From: an uncultured Oscillospiraceae bacterium
Lineage (GTDB): Bacteria; Bacillota; Clostridia; Oscillospirales; Ruminococcaceae
Assembly: GCA_934526065.1 (NCBI GenBank)
Contig: CAKSZX010000007.1
Span: 1 to 64,000, forward strand
DNA length: 64,000 bases
Direction: 5' to 3'
The translations under genes and the position numbers were made by a program. This document shows positions 8,836 to 17,606 of this stretch, piece after piece; the first letter of the stretch is position 1; each line of letters begins with the position of its first letter. A model generated the notes under the pieces. The model did not search any database and was not told the DNA's origin. It was given only the letters and a program-made list of their open reading frames with translations.

Positions 8836-8864
8836 ATTATATATCACAATTTTACAAAATTCAA
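8836..8864 (-). promoter_or_regulatory. Sigma-A promoter of the SipW/AAA+ operon
   Basis: On the minus strand, -35 TTGAAT (8864-8859), 17-base spacer, -10 TATAAT (8841-8836). Transcription would start near 8829, about 37 bases before the first ATG. No internal terminator is seen down to the HPt gene. Confidence 0.7.
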
Positions 8865-8983
8865 CAGAAAAGCCCTAAAAACAGGGTAAAATTTCAGTAT
8901 AGCCCCCAGTAAAATAAGGGTTTGCACAAAAGGCAGGCTTATTGAAAACAGGCCGAAAAACACTTGATGTATTTTGGGCAAAA

Positions 8984-9018
8984 GGAAAAAATCTCCGCTT
9001 TATAAAAAACGAAGATTT
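8984..9018 (-). terminator. Intrinsic terminator of the thi operon
   Basis: Minus-strand stem AAATCTTCG/CGGAGATTT followed by a T run, just past the tenA stop. Confidence 0.65.
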
Positions 9019-9031
9019 TTCTGTCTGTTTC

Positions 9032-9691
9032 TTATTTACTTAAATTCCAGGCCATTTCCCAAAAGTTCAATTCATATCTTGAACACACCGTAAAAATATC
9101 AATCAGGTGATTGATTTGCTTTTCGGAATAGTCAACCGTCAATTTATTTAACATATCGATTAAAACCTTGTTGTCCCGGGAATATCTGTCGGAAATATAG
9201 TTTACAACCCATTCCCCGTAAAACCGGTCATTTACACAGTCGGGCTTGTTTTTAACCATATTTTTTGCAATTACTTCATAGCTGTAAGCGCAGGAGAGAA
9301 TTGCCGCCAAAATTTCGGCCTCCCCCTCATCGTAAGCTACTCTCAGCATATAGGATGTATAGGAAAGGTTGTCCAAAGATGCCGGTGTGTTGTCGATTTC
9401 CTCCTGTGTTACGCCGAACCGACCCAAATAACCCTCATGGACATTTAATTCGCCGTTCATAACCTCTATGTACTTTGCAAAAAGATTTGATGTTTCATGG
9501 CTTTTTGCCTTTGCAACCCCTATGGCAAATGTTTTTGCGTAGTCCTGCAAATACACATAGTCCTGCACTATATAAAAGCGGAACTTTTCTCTGTCCAAGT
9601 CACCGTTTTGTATTCCCAAAACAAAGGGGTGTTTGTTATACCGCCGCCAAATATCCTTAGTTGCCGCCAAAAGTTTTTCTACTGTGTTCAT
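9032..9691 (-). CDS. tenA: TenA family thiaminase II / aminopyrimidine aminohydrolase
   Basis: 219 residues, the normal TenA length, all helical. Recognised by the N-terminal HPFVLGIQNGDL block, FYIVQDYVYLQDYA, and the cysteine block ILSCAYSYEVIA, which carries the usual catalytic Cys, plus YGEWVVNYISDRYS. The enzyme hydrolyses aminopyrimidine breakdown products of thiamine to HMP for re-use. Its ATG overlaps the thiD stop by one base (TAATG) and has GGAGGCGG upstream, so it is coupled to thiD. Last gene of the riboswitch-controlled thiamine operon. Confidence 0.93.
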   Translation of the reverse strand: MNTVEKLLAATKDIWRRYNKHPFVLGIQNGDLDREKFRFYIVQDYVYLQDYAKTFAIGVAKAKSHETSNLFAKYIEVMNGELNVHEGYLGRFGVTQEEIDNTPASLDNLSYTSYMLRVAYDEGEAEILAAILSCAYSYEVIAKNMVKNKPDCVNDRFYGEWVVNYISDRYSRDNKVLIDMLNKLTVDYSEKQINHLIDIFTVCSRYELNFWEMAWNLSK

Positions 9692-10503
9692 TATTCCGCC
9701 TCCTTGGCAAATTCGCCCTGTAAATCAAATGCGTGGTTCATAGGTCCCGATCCCCGGCCCAAGTCCAACATAGCGGACAAAGCCCCGGAAATATAATCCT
9801 TAGCCCTTTTAACCGATTGTTCCAAAGTAAAACCCTTTGCCAAATTTGAGGCAATGGCACTTGAAAGTGTACAGCCTGTGCCGTGGGTATTGGGGTTGTT
9901 TATCCTCTTGCCCTCAAACCATGTGATATTGCCCTTTGAATAAAGCAAATCGTTGGCGTCATTTACGCTGTGTCCGCCCTTTAAAAGCACATTGCAGCCA
10001 TAGGTGTCCCCTATTTTCTTTGCGGCGGCAACCATGTCGTCTTTATTTTCTATCTTCATACCGGAAAGCACCTGTGCCTCCGGCACATTTGGGGTAATTA
10101 CCGTTGAAATAGGCAACAACTCCTCAATCAATGTGTCAATGGCGTCGGTTTTCATAAGTGCCGAACCGGAAGTTGCCACCATTACAGGGTCAACCACTAT
10201 ATTTTTGGCCTTATAAAATTTTAACCGCCGGGCAATAACACGGATAAGCCGGGAAGAAGATACCATGCCTATTTTTACCGCATCCGGGTAAATATCGGTG
10301 AATACCGCATCAATTTGCTGTTTTAAAAATTCGGGAGTAGACTCCTGAATTGCCGTTACGCCGGTTGTGTTTTGTGCCGTGAGTGCGGTGATTGCGCTCA
10401 TTCCGAAAACCCCGTTCATGGTCATCGTCTTTAAATCGGCCTGTATACCGGCGCCTCCGCTGCTGTCACTGCCTGCAATGGTCAATGCTGTTTTTAATTT
10501 CAT
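9691..10503 (-). CDS. thiD: Hydroxymethylpyrimidine / phosphomethylpyrimidine kinase
   Basis: 270 residues, ribokinase-fold HMP kinase. Visible are the N-terminal IAGSDSSGGAGIQADLKT substrate loop, VDPVMVATSG, and the C-terminal anion-hole/catalytic block NPNTHGTGCTLSSAIA. It phosphorylates HMP twice to HMP-PP for ThiE. Preceded by GGGG and about 110 bases after thiE. Confidence 0.96.
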   Translation of the reverse strand: MKLKTALTIAGSDSSGGAGIQADLKTMTMNGVFGMSAITALTAQNTTGVTAIQESTPEFLKQQIDAVFTDIYPDAVKIGMVSSSRLIRVIARRLKFYKAKNIVVDPVMVATSGSALMKTDAIDTLIEELLPISTVITPNVPEAQVLSGMKIENKDDMVAAAKKIGDTYGCNVLLKGGHSVNDANDLLYSKGNITWFEGKRINNPNTHGTGCTLSSAIASNLAKGFTLEQSVKRAKDYISGALSAMLDLGRGSGPMNHAFDLQGEFAKEAE

Positions 10504-10616
10504 AATAAAATCCCCTTTCGTTACAGCACAGGTTTATATAGCGGCAAAAGGTGGTGCCCCCGATTTACCGCTTAAAATTCGCCTTTAAATTATACGAATT
10601 TTTATACATATTAAAT

Positions 10617-11261
10617 TTACTTGCCGCTTACCGCCTGCCGGGAGAGGGAGCGCAGAATTTTACACTCATTTTCTATATCCTCTGCGGCGAAAATTGCGCT
10701 TACCATGGCAACGCCGTCCATGCCCCGGCCGGCAAGCTGTAAAATGTTTGATTTGTTTATGCCGCCTATGGCCACAACAGGCAGGTCAACCGCCCGGCAA
10801 ATTTCCTTTAAAGTTTCTTTTGAGGTAACATTTGCGTCGGTTTTTGTGGCGGAGCCGAACATAGCCCCTACCCCTAAGTAATCCGCACCGCCGCCGGCGG
10901 CTGTTAAAGCCTCATCTACCGAATGGGCGGAAACCCCGATTATCATATTTTCCCCCACCAACCGGCGAACCCGGCCGACGGACATATCATCCTGCCCCAC
11001 ATGTACCCCGTCGGCGCCGGATTTTATGGCAATTTCCACATCGTCGTTTACGATAAATGGCACATTGTAAGATTTACACAGTTTGCAAATTTCAACTGCC
11101 TCTTGCAAAAACAAATCTCTGTCAAGGTGCTTTTCCCTAAGTTGTAAACAGGTTATGCCGCCTTTCAAGGCATCTTCCACTTGGCGGTACAGGCTTTTTT
11201 CCCCTGTCCAGGCTCTGTCGGTAACCGCATACAAAAGCATAGTTTGTTTATCGCATTTCAT
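10617..11261 (-). CDS. thiE: Thiamine phosphate synthase
   Basis: 214 residues from the ATG at 11261, chosen for GGGGAG 6 bases upstream; an in-frame ATG at 11279 is also open. TIM-barrel blocks present: QLREKHLD, NDDVEIAIKSGADGVHVGQDDM, GVSAHSVDEA, YLGVGAMFGSATK, PVVAIGGINKSN. It joins HMP-PP and thiazole phosphate to make thiamine phosphate. Overlaps the thiM stop by a few bases. Confidence 0.96.
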   Translation of the reverse strand: MKCDKQTMLLYAVTDRAWTGEKSLYRQVEDALKGGITCLQLREKHLDRDLFLQEAVEICKLCKSYNVPFIVNDDVEIAIKSGADGVHVGQDDMSVGRVRRLVGENMIIGVSAHSVDEALTAAGGGADYLGVGAMFGSATKTDANVTSKETLKEICRAVDLPVVAIGGINKSNILQLAGRGMDGVAMVSAIFAAEDIENECKILRSLSRQAVSGK

Positions 11262-12060
11262 ATTTTGCTCCCCTTTCAAGTTCTTCGGCGGTCATATTGT
11301 AGATTTCGTCTATGAGATATGTTTTAAATGTTCCGCTGCCGGCAGGTTTTTCTATGCGCCGGGCGGCTTTTTCCCCTGCCAAACCCATGGCGCAAACCCC
11401 GGCCAAAACCGACCGGGTAATATTTTCTTTATTTGCGGCGGCAAAAGCCGTGATTAAAGCAGAGAGCATACAGCCGGAACCGGTTATGCGGCTCATCATC
11501 TCATGGCCGTTGTGCACAAGATAGGTTGTGTCCCCGTCGGTGACAATATCGGTTTTGCCTGTTACAACAACCCTGCACCGGGCTTTTCTCCCCAAATTTT
11601 CAGCGAGTTTTACCAGATTACCCCGGCGGCTTTCCCGGTGTGTTTCCGCATCGACCCCGCCGAAATTTGACATTCCCGTTGCCAGGGATTTTATCTCCGA
11701 GGCATTGCCTTTTATAACGGTGAATTTTACGGATTTTAACAGCCGGGAAATTATGCCGTTCCTAAATTCGGAGGCTCCTGCCCCTACCCGGTCAAGAACC
11801 GTAACATGCCCCAGTGCATTTGACCGCTTACCTGCGGTGAGCATTGCGGCGGCTTTTGCCTTTGTTGCCATACCGATATTTATATTAAGCCCCCGTGCGA
11901 TTGATGTTATCTCGGCGGCTTCCGATTCTTCCTCGGCCATTATGGGGGACGCCCCTGCCGCAAGCAAAATATTCGCACAGTCATTGACCGTGACATAATT
12001 TGTGATATTGTGAATTAAAGGGGATTTTCCCCTTACATTATCTAAAAACTGACCTAACAT
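11248..12060 (-). CDS. thiM: Hydroxyethylthiazole kinase
   Basis: 270 residues from ATG 12060, five bases after the thiW stop. ThiM blocks: PLIHNITNYVTVNDCANILLAAGASPIMAEE (start shown in part), TVLDRVGAGASEFRN, VIKGNASEI and ITGSGCMLSA, the catalytic GSGC motif. It phosphorylates salvaged thiazole alcohol for ThiE. No ThiC/ThiG synthesis genes are in view, so the operon is for salvage. Confidence 0.95.
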   Translation of the reverse strand: MLGQFLDNVRGKSPLIHNITNYVTVNDCANILLAAGASPIMAEEESEAAEITSIARGLNINIGMATKAKAAAMLTAGKRSNALGHVTVLDRVGAGASEFRNGIISRLLKSVKFTVIKGNASEIKSLATGMSNFGGVDAETHRESRRGNLVKLAENLGRKARCRVVVTGKTDIVTDGDTTYLVHNGHEMMSRITGSGCMLSALITAFAAANKENITRSVLAGVCAMGLAGEKAARRIEKPAGSGTFKTYLIDEIYNMTAEELERGAKYEMR

Positions 12061-12064
12061 AATT

Positions 12065-12583
12065 TTAATTTTCCAAGGACCTCTGCATATTTCCAAGAGC
12101 TTTTGTCTTTTTAAGGGCGTAAATCAGCAGGCCGGCAATAACGGCTCCACCTGCGGTTGAAACCAAAAAGGGAATAACATATGCGTAAAATGCCAAACCT
12201 GCACCGCCTTTACCCATAAACAACACCGCAACCGGATAAGCGCAAAGGCCGCCTAAAATGCCGGTGCCGAAAACTTCCCCCACAAGGGTAGCCGGGATAT
12301 TTTTTGTTTTTTTATAAACAATGCCGCAGAGCAATGCGCCTATCATACTGCCGGGGAAAGCCATAAGGCTGCCCAAAGCCATAATATTGCGAATAAGGGA
12401 AGCGCAAAAGGCAACCCCTACCCCGTAAGCGGGCCCAAGCAAAACGGCGCACAAAATATTTACCAAATGCTGTACCGGGGCGCATTTACTGCCGAAAACC
12501 GGGAAAGAAAACAAACTGCCTACAACCGCAACGGCGCAAAATATACCTGCAACCGCCAATTTTTTAATATTTACTTTTTTCAT
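12065..12583 (-). CDS. thiW: ThiW-type S component of an ECF transporter (thiazole/thiamine precursor uptake)
   Basis: 172 residues from the ATG at 12583 with GGAG 7 bases upstream; the longer open frame (to 12739) has no ribosome binding site. Small polytopic membrane protein with about five to six hydrophobic segments and the Gly-rich loops of ECF S components; FGSKCAPVQHLVNILCAV and FPGSMIGALLCG are ThiW-like. It heads the thi salvage operon, which fits uptake of a thiazole or thiamine precursor. The shared ECF T and ATPase subunits are not in this window. Confidence 0.85.
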   Translation of the reverse strand: MKKVNIKKLAVAGIFCAVAVVGSLFSFPVFGSKCAPVQHLVNILCAVLLGPAYGVGVAFCASLIRNIMALGSLMAFPGSMIGALLCGIVYKKTKNIPATLVGEVFGTGILGGLCAYPVAVLFMGKGGAGLAFYAYVIPFLVSTAGGAVIAGLLIYALKKTKALGNMQRSLEN

Positions 12584-12845
12584 TTTTATTCTCCTTTGAG
12601 TGTATGGGGAAACTGCATACAGCGACATTTCCCCGAAGATTTTTAGGTTTTGTTTAAGATTAAAAATCAAAACCCGCAAAACAAACAACGCCGAATTATC
12701 ATAAAACTTTCGGCCTGTTCGGAAAATTTCGGTCGGCACTCAAAGGTACCCTCTCACGCCGGAACACGGCTTCCCATCGCTATATACAAAGTCCAGGGCG
12801 CTCCCCCTCGGCCTGTCACATTTAAGTGAAAACCCCTTTCTCAAA
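12584..12845 (-). other. Long structured leader between TPP terminator and thiW
   Basis: About 260 bases without a gene. On the minus strand it can form GCCG..CGGC and, just before the thiW ribosome binding site, GGGGAAA..TTTCCCC (7 bp). I do not recognise an aptamer class here. Confidence 0.35.
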
Positions 12846-12849
12846 AGTA

Positions 12850-12884
12850 AAAAACAGGAGAACCCTTTTGTGGGCTCTCCTGCA
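12850..12884 (-). terminator. Riboswitch-controlled terminator
   Basis: Minus-strand stem CAGGAGAGCCC/GGGTTCTCCTG followed by TTTTTT, just downstream of the TPP aptamer. Ligand-bound aptamer is expected to favour this terminator. Confidence 0.85.
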
Positions 12885-12895
12885 AGTCGTAAAAT

Positions 12896-12983
12896 ATCTT
12901 CCTACGGCGGCATTACCCACATCAGGTTTAAAGGGTCGAAGGTGATTCCTTCCTCTCAGCCTGTCAAAACAAGCTCCCCTGTT
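12896..12983 (-). promoter_or_regulatory. TPP riboswitch (THI element)
   Basis: Minus-strand sequence has the conserved TPP aptamer blocks in order: GGGGAGC, GGCTGAGAGG, GACCC, AACCTGATGTGGGTAATGCC and CGTAGGAA. It lies upstream of thiW-thiM-thiE-thiD-tenA and is followed by an intrinsic terminator, so control is by transcription attenuation. Confidence 0.96.
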
Positions 12984-12995
12984 CTTATTGAAATC

Positions 12996-13024
12996 ATTAT
13001 ACAACTTATTTCTGTTTTATTCAA
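12996..13024 (-). promoter_or_regulatory. Promoter of the thi operon
   Basis: -35 TTGAAT (13024-13019), 17 bases, -10 TATAAT (13001-12996) on the minus strand, about 10 bases before the riboswitch and just behind the carB stop. Confidence 0.75.
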
Positions 13025-13033
13025 GAAAAATTA

Positions 13034-16000
13034 TCAATCCTCGTCAATGGTTGAAACCGACATGGTAATTTCGTCAAGGACATTCAGCAATGCACCGACC
13101 GTGTCCAAAGATGTAAACACATTTATGTTGTTATCTGCGGCACAGCGGCGAATTTTAAATCCGTCGTCGGCGGTTTCGCTTGAAAAATCCTGTGTGTTTA
13201 TTACATAGGTCACATAGCCCCGATGTATCATCTTGTAAATATCGTCACTGCCCTCGGAGAATTTTTTAACGGTTCTTGTTCTGACACCGTTAGCCTTTAA
13301 AAATTCCGCCGTGCCCCGGGTTGCAACAATGTTAAAGCCCAGGTTGTAAAATCTCTTTACAAAAGGCAGAGCCTTTTCTTTGTCTTTGTCCGCAAGGGTT
13401 ACAAACACCGTGCCGTAATTTTGCACCTTTATGCCGGAGGCCTGCAAAGCCTTGTACAAAGCACGGTTAAAACTTCTGTCATAACCCATTGCCTCGCCGG
13501 TGGATTTCATCTCCGGGGACAGATATGTGTCCATACCGCTGATTTTTGAGAAAGAGAATGTAGGTGCTTTTACATAGAATTTGTTCTTTTCCTTTTGAAT
13601 GTATGTGCCGTAGCCCAAATCTTTAAGGCTGTGACCCAGCATTACCTTGGCGGCAATATTTGCCATAGGCACACCTGTTGCCTTTGAAAGGAAAGGAACC
13701 GTCCTTGATGACCTTGGGTTTACCTCAATAATATAAACTTCGTCATTTTCGTCAACTATAAACTGAATATTAAATAAGCCCTTTATGCCTATTGCCAAAC
13801 CAAGCTGCTTTGTATAGTCAAAGATTTTATCTTTTACAGCCCGGGAAATTGAAAAGGCCGGGTAAACGGAGATTGAGTCACCGGAGTGTACACCTGTTCT
13901 TTCGATGTGCTGCATAATGCCCGGGACAAAAACATCTGTGCCGTCGCAGATTGCGTCGGTTTCAAGCTCTTTGCCGCTGATGTATTTATCAACAAGCACC
14001 GGCCGCCGTTCGTTAATTTTTACGGCAGTAAGAAGATATTTTCTCAAAGATTTTTCGTCGGAAACTATCTGCATTGCCCTGCCGCCCAAAACAAAAGATG
14101 GACGAACAAGAACCGGGTAACCTATTTCCGCCGCAACTTTTACGCCGTCCTCAATGTTTGTAACGGCAAGTCCTTTCGGCTGGGGTATGCCCAACTTAAC
14201 CATAATTTTTTCAAAGCTGTCACGGTTTTCGGCTCTGTCAATGGCCTCTACCCCTGTGCCTACGATATTAACTCCCAAACTTGCTATATCGTCGGCCAAG
14301 TTTATAGCCGTTTGGCCGCCTAATGTAACTATAACTCCCTTAGGATTTTCAAGCCGAATTACATTCATAACATCTTCCACACACAGCGGTTCAAAGTAAA
14401 GTTTATCCGATGTGGTGTAGTCTGTTGAAACAGTCTCCGGGTTATTGTTTATGATAATTGCCTCGTAGCCTGCCTGCTGAATTGCCCAAATTGCGTGTAC
14501 CGTTGAGTAGTCAAACTCTACCCCCTGGCCTATTCTGATAGGGCCGGAGCCTAAAACGATAATCTTTTCTTTGTCGGAAACTATTGATTCGTTTTCCTGC
14601 TCGTATGTGGAGTAGAAATAGGGCACATATGCGGAAAATTCCCCGGCGCAGGTATCAATCATTTTGTAAACCGGCATTATGCCCTTTTCTTTGCGGAAAA
14701 GGAATATTTCCTTTTCGCTTTTGCCCCAAATTTGGCCGATGTACTTATCTGAGAAGCCGTTTCTCTTGGCTTCGTACAAAACCGCTGTGTCAAAAGGATT
14801 GGCGGCAACAAGTTTTTCGATTTCCGTAATGTGGGAAATCTTTTCAAGGAAGAACAAATCTATCTTGGTGGCGTTTACAATTCTGTAAAGTCCGGTGCCT
14901 TTGCGGATAAGGGCGGCAATGGCGTAAATTCTGTCGTCGGTGCCTATTGCGATATAGTCAAGGAGGTCTTTTTCGCTCATCCGGTCAAACTTCGGGTCAT
15001 AGATATGGCATTTGCCTGTTTCCAAAGAGCGAATCGCCTTTAAAAGAGATTCTTCAAATGTTCTGCCTACCGCCATAACTTCACCTGTGGCTTTCATCTG
15101 TGTGGAAAGAACATTTGATGCCCCGTCAAATTTATCAAATGGGAACCTTGCAATCTTGGTTACAACATAGTCCAAAGCAGGTTCAAATGAAGCCGGGGTG
15201 TTGGCAATTTGAATTTCGTCCAAAGTCATACCCACTGCGATTTTTGCGGAAACCCTTGCTATCGGGTAGCCGCTCCGCTTTGATGCAAGGGCGGAAGAAC
15301 GGGATACTCTTGGGTTTACCTCGATAAGGTAGTATTTAAAAGAGTGTGGGTCAAGGGCAAACTGAACATTACAGCCACCTTCGATTTTAAGTTCACGAAT
15401 AATTTTCAAAGCGGAATCACGGAGCATTTGATATTCCTTATTCGTAAGTGTCTGTGACGGGGCAACAACTATTGAGTCACCTGTGTGTATGCCCACCGGG
15501 TCAAGGTTTTCCATATTACAAATCGTAATGGCGGTGTCGTTTGAATCACGCATTACCTCGTACTCGATTTCCTTGTAACCCTTGACGGATTTTTCCACCA
15601 AAACCTGGTTTACCGGGGAAAGTTCCAGGGCGTTTGCAATAACCAGTTTAAGTTCTTCGTCATTGGCGGCAAAACCGCCGCCGGTGCCCCCCAGTGTAAA
15701 GGCCGGGCGCAAAATAACCGGGTAGCCTATTTTATTTGCGATTTCAAGGCCATGTTCAACGGTTGTGGCAATGTCCGATGAGATAACCGGCTCGCCGATT
15801 TTTTCACACATTTCCTTAAACAGCTCTCTGTCCTCGGCTTTTTTAATAGATTGGAAAGATGTGCCTAAAATTTCAACGCCGCACTCTTCCAAAACCCCTT
15901 TTTCCCGGAGCCGGACAGCCAAATTCAAACCTGTTTGTCCCCCCAGTGAGGGCAAAATTGCGTCCGGGCGCTCATGTCTTATAATTTTTGCAACATATTC

Positions 16001-16213
16001 AAGGTTCAAAGGTTCCATGTAAACCTTGTCGGCAATCCGGGTATCTGTCATAATCGTGGCCGGGTTGGAGTTTACCAAAACAACCTGATAACCCTCCTCT
16101 TTCAAGGCAAGGCAGGCCTGTGTGCCGGCATAGTCAAATTCTGCGGCCTGTCCTATTACGATAGGGCCGGAGCCGATAACAAGTATTTTTTTAATATCAG
16201 TACGCTTAGGCAT
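13034..16213 (-). CDS. carB: Carbamoyl phosphate synthase, large subunit
   Basis: 1059 residues, full length. Two ATP-grasp halves are visible: the first begins [24 protein letters not shown], the second [21 protein letters not shown]; each has its VRPAF/VRPSF, GG-rich ATP loop and EVNPR metal-binding block. A C-terminal MGS-like allosteric domain ends with [15 protein letters not shown]. It makes carbamoyl phosphate from bicarbonate, ammonia and two ATP for pyrimidine and arginine synthesis. Starts 8 bases inside the end of carA with AGGAG upstream. Confidence 0.98.
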   Translation of the reverse strand: MPKRTDIKKILVIGSGPIVIGQAAEFDYAGTQACLALKEEGYQVVLVNSNPATIMTDTRIADKVYMEPLNLEYVAKIIRHERPDAILPSLGGQTGLNLAVRLREKGVLEECGVEILGTSFQSIKKAEDRELFKEMCEKIGEPVISSDIATTVEHGLEIANKIGYPVILRPAFTLGGTGGGFAANDEELKLVIANALELSPVNQVLVEKSVKGYKEIEYEVMRDSNDTAITICNMENLDPVGIHTGDSIVVAPSQTLTNKEYQMLRDSALKIIRELKIEGGCNVQFALDPHSFKYYLIEVNPRVSRSSALASKRSGYPIARVSAKIAVGMTLDEIQIANTPASFEPALDYVVTKIARFPFDKFDGASNVLSTQMKATGEVMAVGRTFEESLLKAIRSLETGKCHIYDPKFDRMSEKDLLDYIAIGTDDRIYAIAALIRKGTGLYRIVNATKIDLFFLEKISHITEIEKLVAANPFDTAVLYEAKRNGFSDKYIGQIWGKSEKEIFLFRKEKGIMPVYKMIDTCAGEFSAYVPYFYSTYEQENESIVSDKEKIIVLGSGPIRIGQGVEFDYSTVHAIWAIQQAGYEAIIINNNPETVSTDYTTSDKLYFEPLCVEDVMNVIRLENPKGVIVTLGGQTAINLADDIASLGVNIVGTGVEAIDRAENRDSFEKIMVKLGIPQPKGLAVTNIEDGVKVAAEIGYPVLVRPSFVLGGRAMQIVSDEKSLRKYLLTAVKINERRPVLVDKYISGKELETDAICDGTDVFVPGIMQHIERTGVHSGDSISVYPAFSISRAVKDKIFDYTKQLGLAIGIKGLFNIQFIVDENDEVYIIEVNPRSSRTVPFLSKATGVPMANIAAKVMLGHSLKDLGYGTYIQKEKNKFYVKAPTFSFSKISGMDTYLSPEMKSTGEAMGYDRSFNRALYKALQASGIKVQNYGTVFVTLADKDKEKALPFVKRFYNLGFNIVATRGTAEFLKANGVRTRTVKKFSEGSDDIYKMIHRGYVTYVINTQDFSSETADDGFKIRRCAADNNINVFTSLDTVGALLNVLDEITMSVSTIDED

Positions 16214-17303
16214 TGTGGTTTTTCTCCTTTTCCATCATTGAGATAAATTTATCAAAAAGATATGAGGAATCTTGAGGGCCCGGTGCGGATTCCGGGTGAT
16301 ACTGTACCGAGAATATTTTATCCCGTACACACTCTACCCCTTCGGCGGTGTTGTCCAAAAGGTTTATGTGTGTGAGTTTCAACTTTGTGTCCTTTAAAGA
16401 GTCTGCATCAACGGCGAATGAGTGGTTTTGAGATGTAATTTCTATCTTGCCGGTTTCAAGATTTTTAACCGGGTGATTGCCGCCTCTGTGGCCGAATTTC
16501 ATTTTATAGGTTTTTGCACCGTAAGCAAGGCTTATCATTTGATGACCCAGGCATATGCCGAATATAGGCAGCTTGCCCCTTAATTCTTTTACGGTTTCAA
16601 TTACCGGGGTTACATTTTCCGGGTCCCCTGGGCCGTTGGAAAGGAACAAACCGTCCGGCCGGAATGACATTATTTTTTCCCGTGGGGTGTCAAATGGCAC
16701 AACGATAACATTGCAGCCCTTTTGATTTAATTTGCGTATGATATTCAGCTTTATGCCGCAGTCTATGGCAACCACATCATACTTGTGGTCGGGAGTTCTT
16801 GAAAACCAGGTTTTCTTGCAGGAAACCCTTTCAACTTCATTTGGCTTTGGGTTGTAGGCCTTTATTTTTTCAAGAGCAGACCAAAGAGGGGTGTCCGCAG
16901 AGCAAATCATAACTTTCTGCGCACCCTCACGGCGGATTATCCCTACAACGGCTCTTGTGTCAATGCCCTGTATGCCGGGGATATTGTTTTCTTCCAAAAC
17001 TTCGCTTAAAGTTTTTGTGTATCTGAAATTTGACGGCGTGTCGTTGTACTCCCTTACTATAAGGCCGCCGATTGAGGGCACTTTTGTTTCGTAGTCCTCA
17101 TCGTTCATACCGTAGTTGCCGATAAGAGGATATGTCATAACAACGGCCTGCCCTGTGTAAGAGGGGTCGGACACAATTTCCTGATAGCCTACCATAGATG
17201 TGTTAAAAACTATTTCGTTTATGGCCTCGGTATCCGCACCGAAACCGTAACCGTAAAACTCTCGCCCATTTTCCAAGACAATCTTTTTGTTGTAAGAATT
17301 CAT
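16206..17303 (-). CDS. carA: Carbamoyl phosphate synthase, small (glutaminase) subunit
   Basis: 365 residues. N-terminal CPSase small domain, then a class I glutamine amidotransferase with nucleophile Cys in GICLGHQM and the His/Glu of [10 protein letters not shown]. It supplies ammonia to CarB. Ends overlapping carB, so the pair is one operon. Confidence 0.98.
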   Translation of the reverse strand: MNSYNKKIVLENGREFYGYGFGADTEAINEIVFNTSMVGYQEIVSDPSYTGQAVVMTYPLIGNYGMNDEDYETKVPSIGGLIVREYNDTPSNFRYTKTLSEVLEENNIPGIQGIDTRAVVGIIRREGAQKVMICSADTPLWSALEKIKAYNPKPNEVERVSCKKTWFSRTPDHKYDVVAIDCGIKLNIIRKLNQKGCNVIVVPFDTPREKIMSFRPDGLFLSNGPGDPENVTPVIETVKELRGKLPIFGICLGHQMISLAYGAKTYKMKFGHRGGNHPVKNLETGKIEITSQNHSFAVDADSLKDTKLKLTHINLLDNTAEGVECVRDKIFSVQYHPESAPGPQDSSYLFDKFISMMEKEKNHNA

Positions 17304-17606
17304 ATTACCTTTCTCCCATATAAAAATAACCGAGGGGACAAAAATCCCTCGGCAAATGTTAAATATTAAAATAAGAAAAGACGATTGTGCCTTTTAAGGC
17401 GTTAAAAGTGACAAAAATGCCGCAAAAATCGTTATCTGATAACTTTTTACCTGCTACTGTCATACTTTTGGCCTCTCTCATATTTTTCAATATTATATCA
17501 AAATCAGACTTTCTTTGCAAACAGAAAATGAGGCGGAATTTTCCGTCTCATTTGTGCTACTTTTACAAAAAATTTTTATCCGTTAAATGGGTTGTATTTT
17601 TAATTT
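17304..17606 (-). promoter_or_regulatory. carAB promoter and leader with hairpins
   Basis: Minus-strand promoter -35 TTGCAA (17520-17515), 17 bases, -10 TATAAT (17497-17492). The roughly 180-base leader holds GAGAGAGGCC, loosely like a PyrR-binding loop, a GCCTT/AAGGC hairpin and, near carA, CCGAGGGA..TCCCCTCGG followed by a T-rich stretch that could act as an attenuator. The promoter is convincing, the regulation is a guess. Confidence 0.55.
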
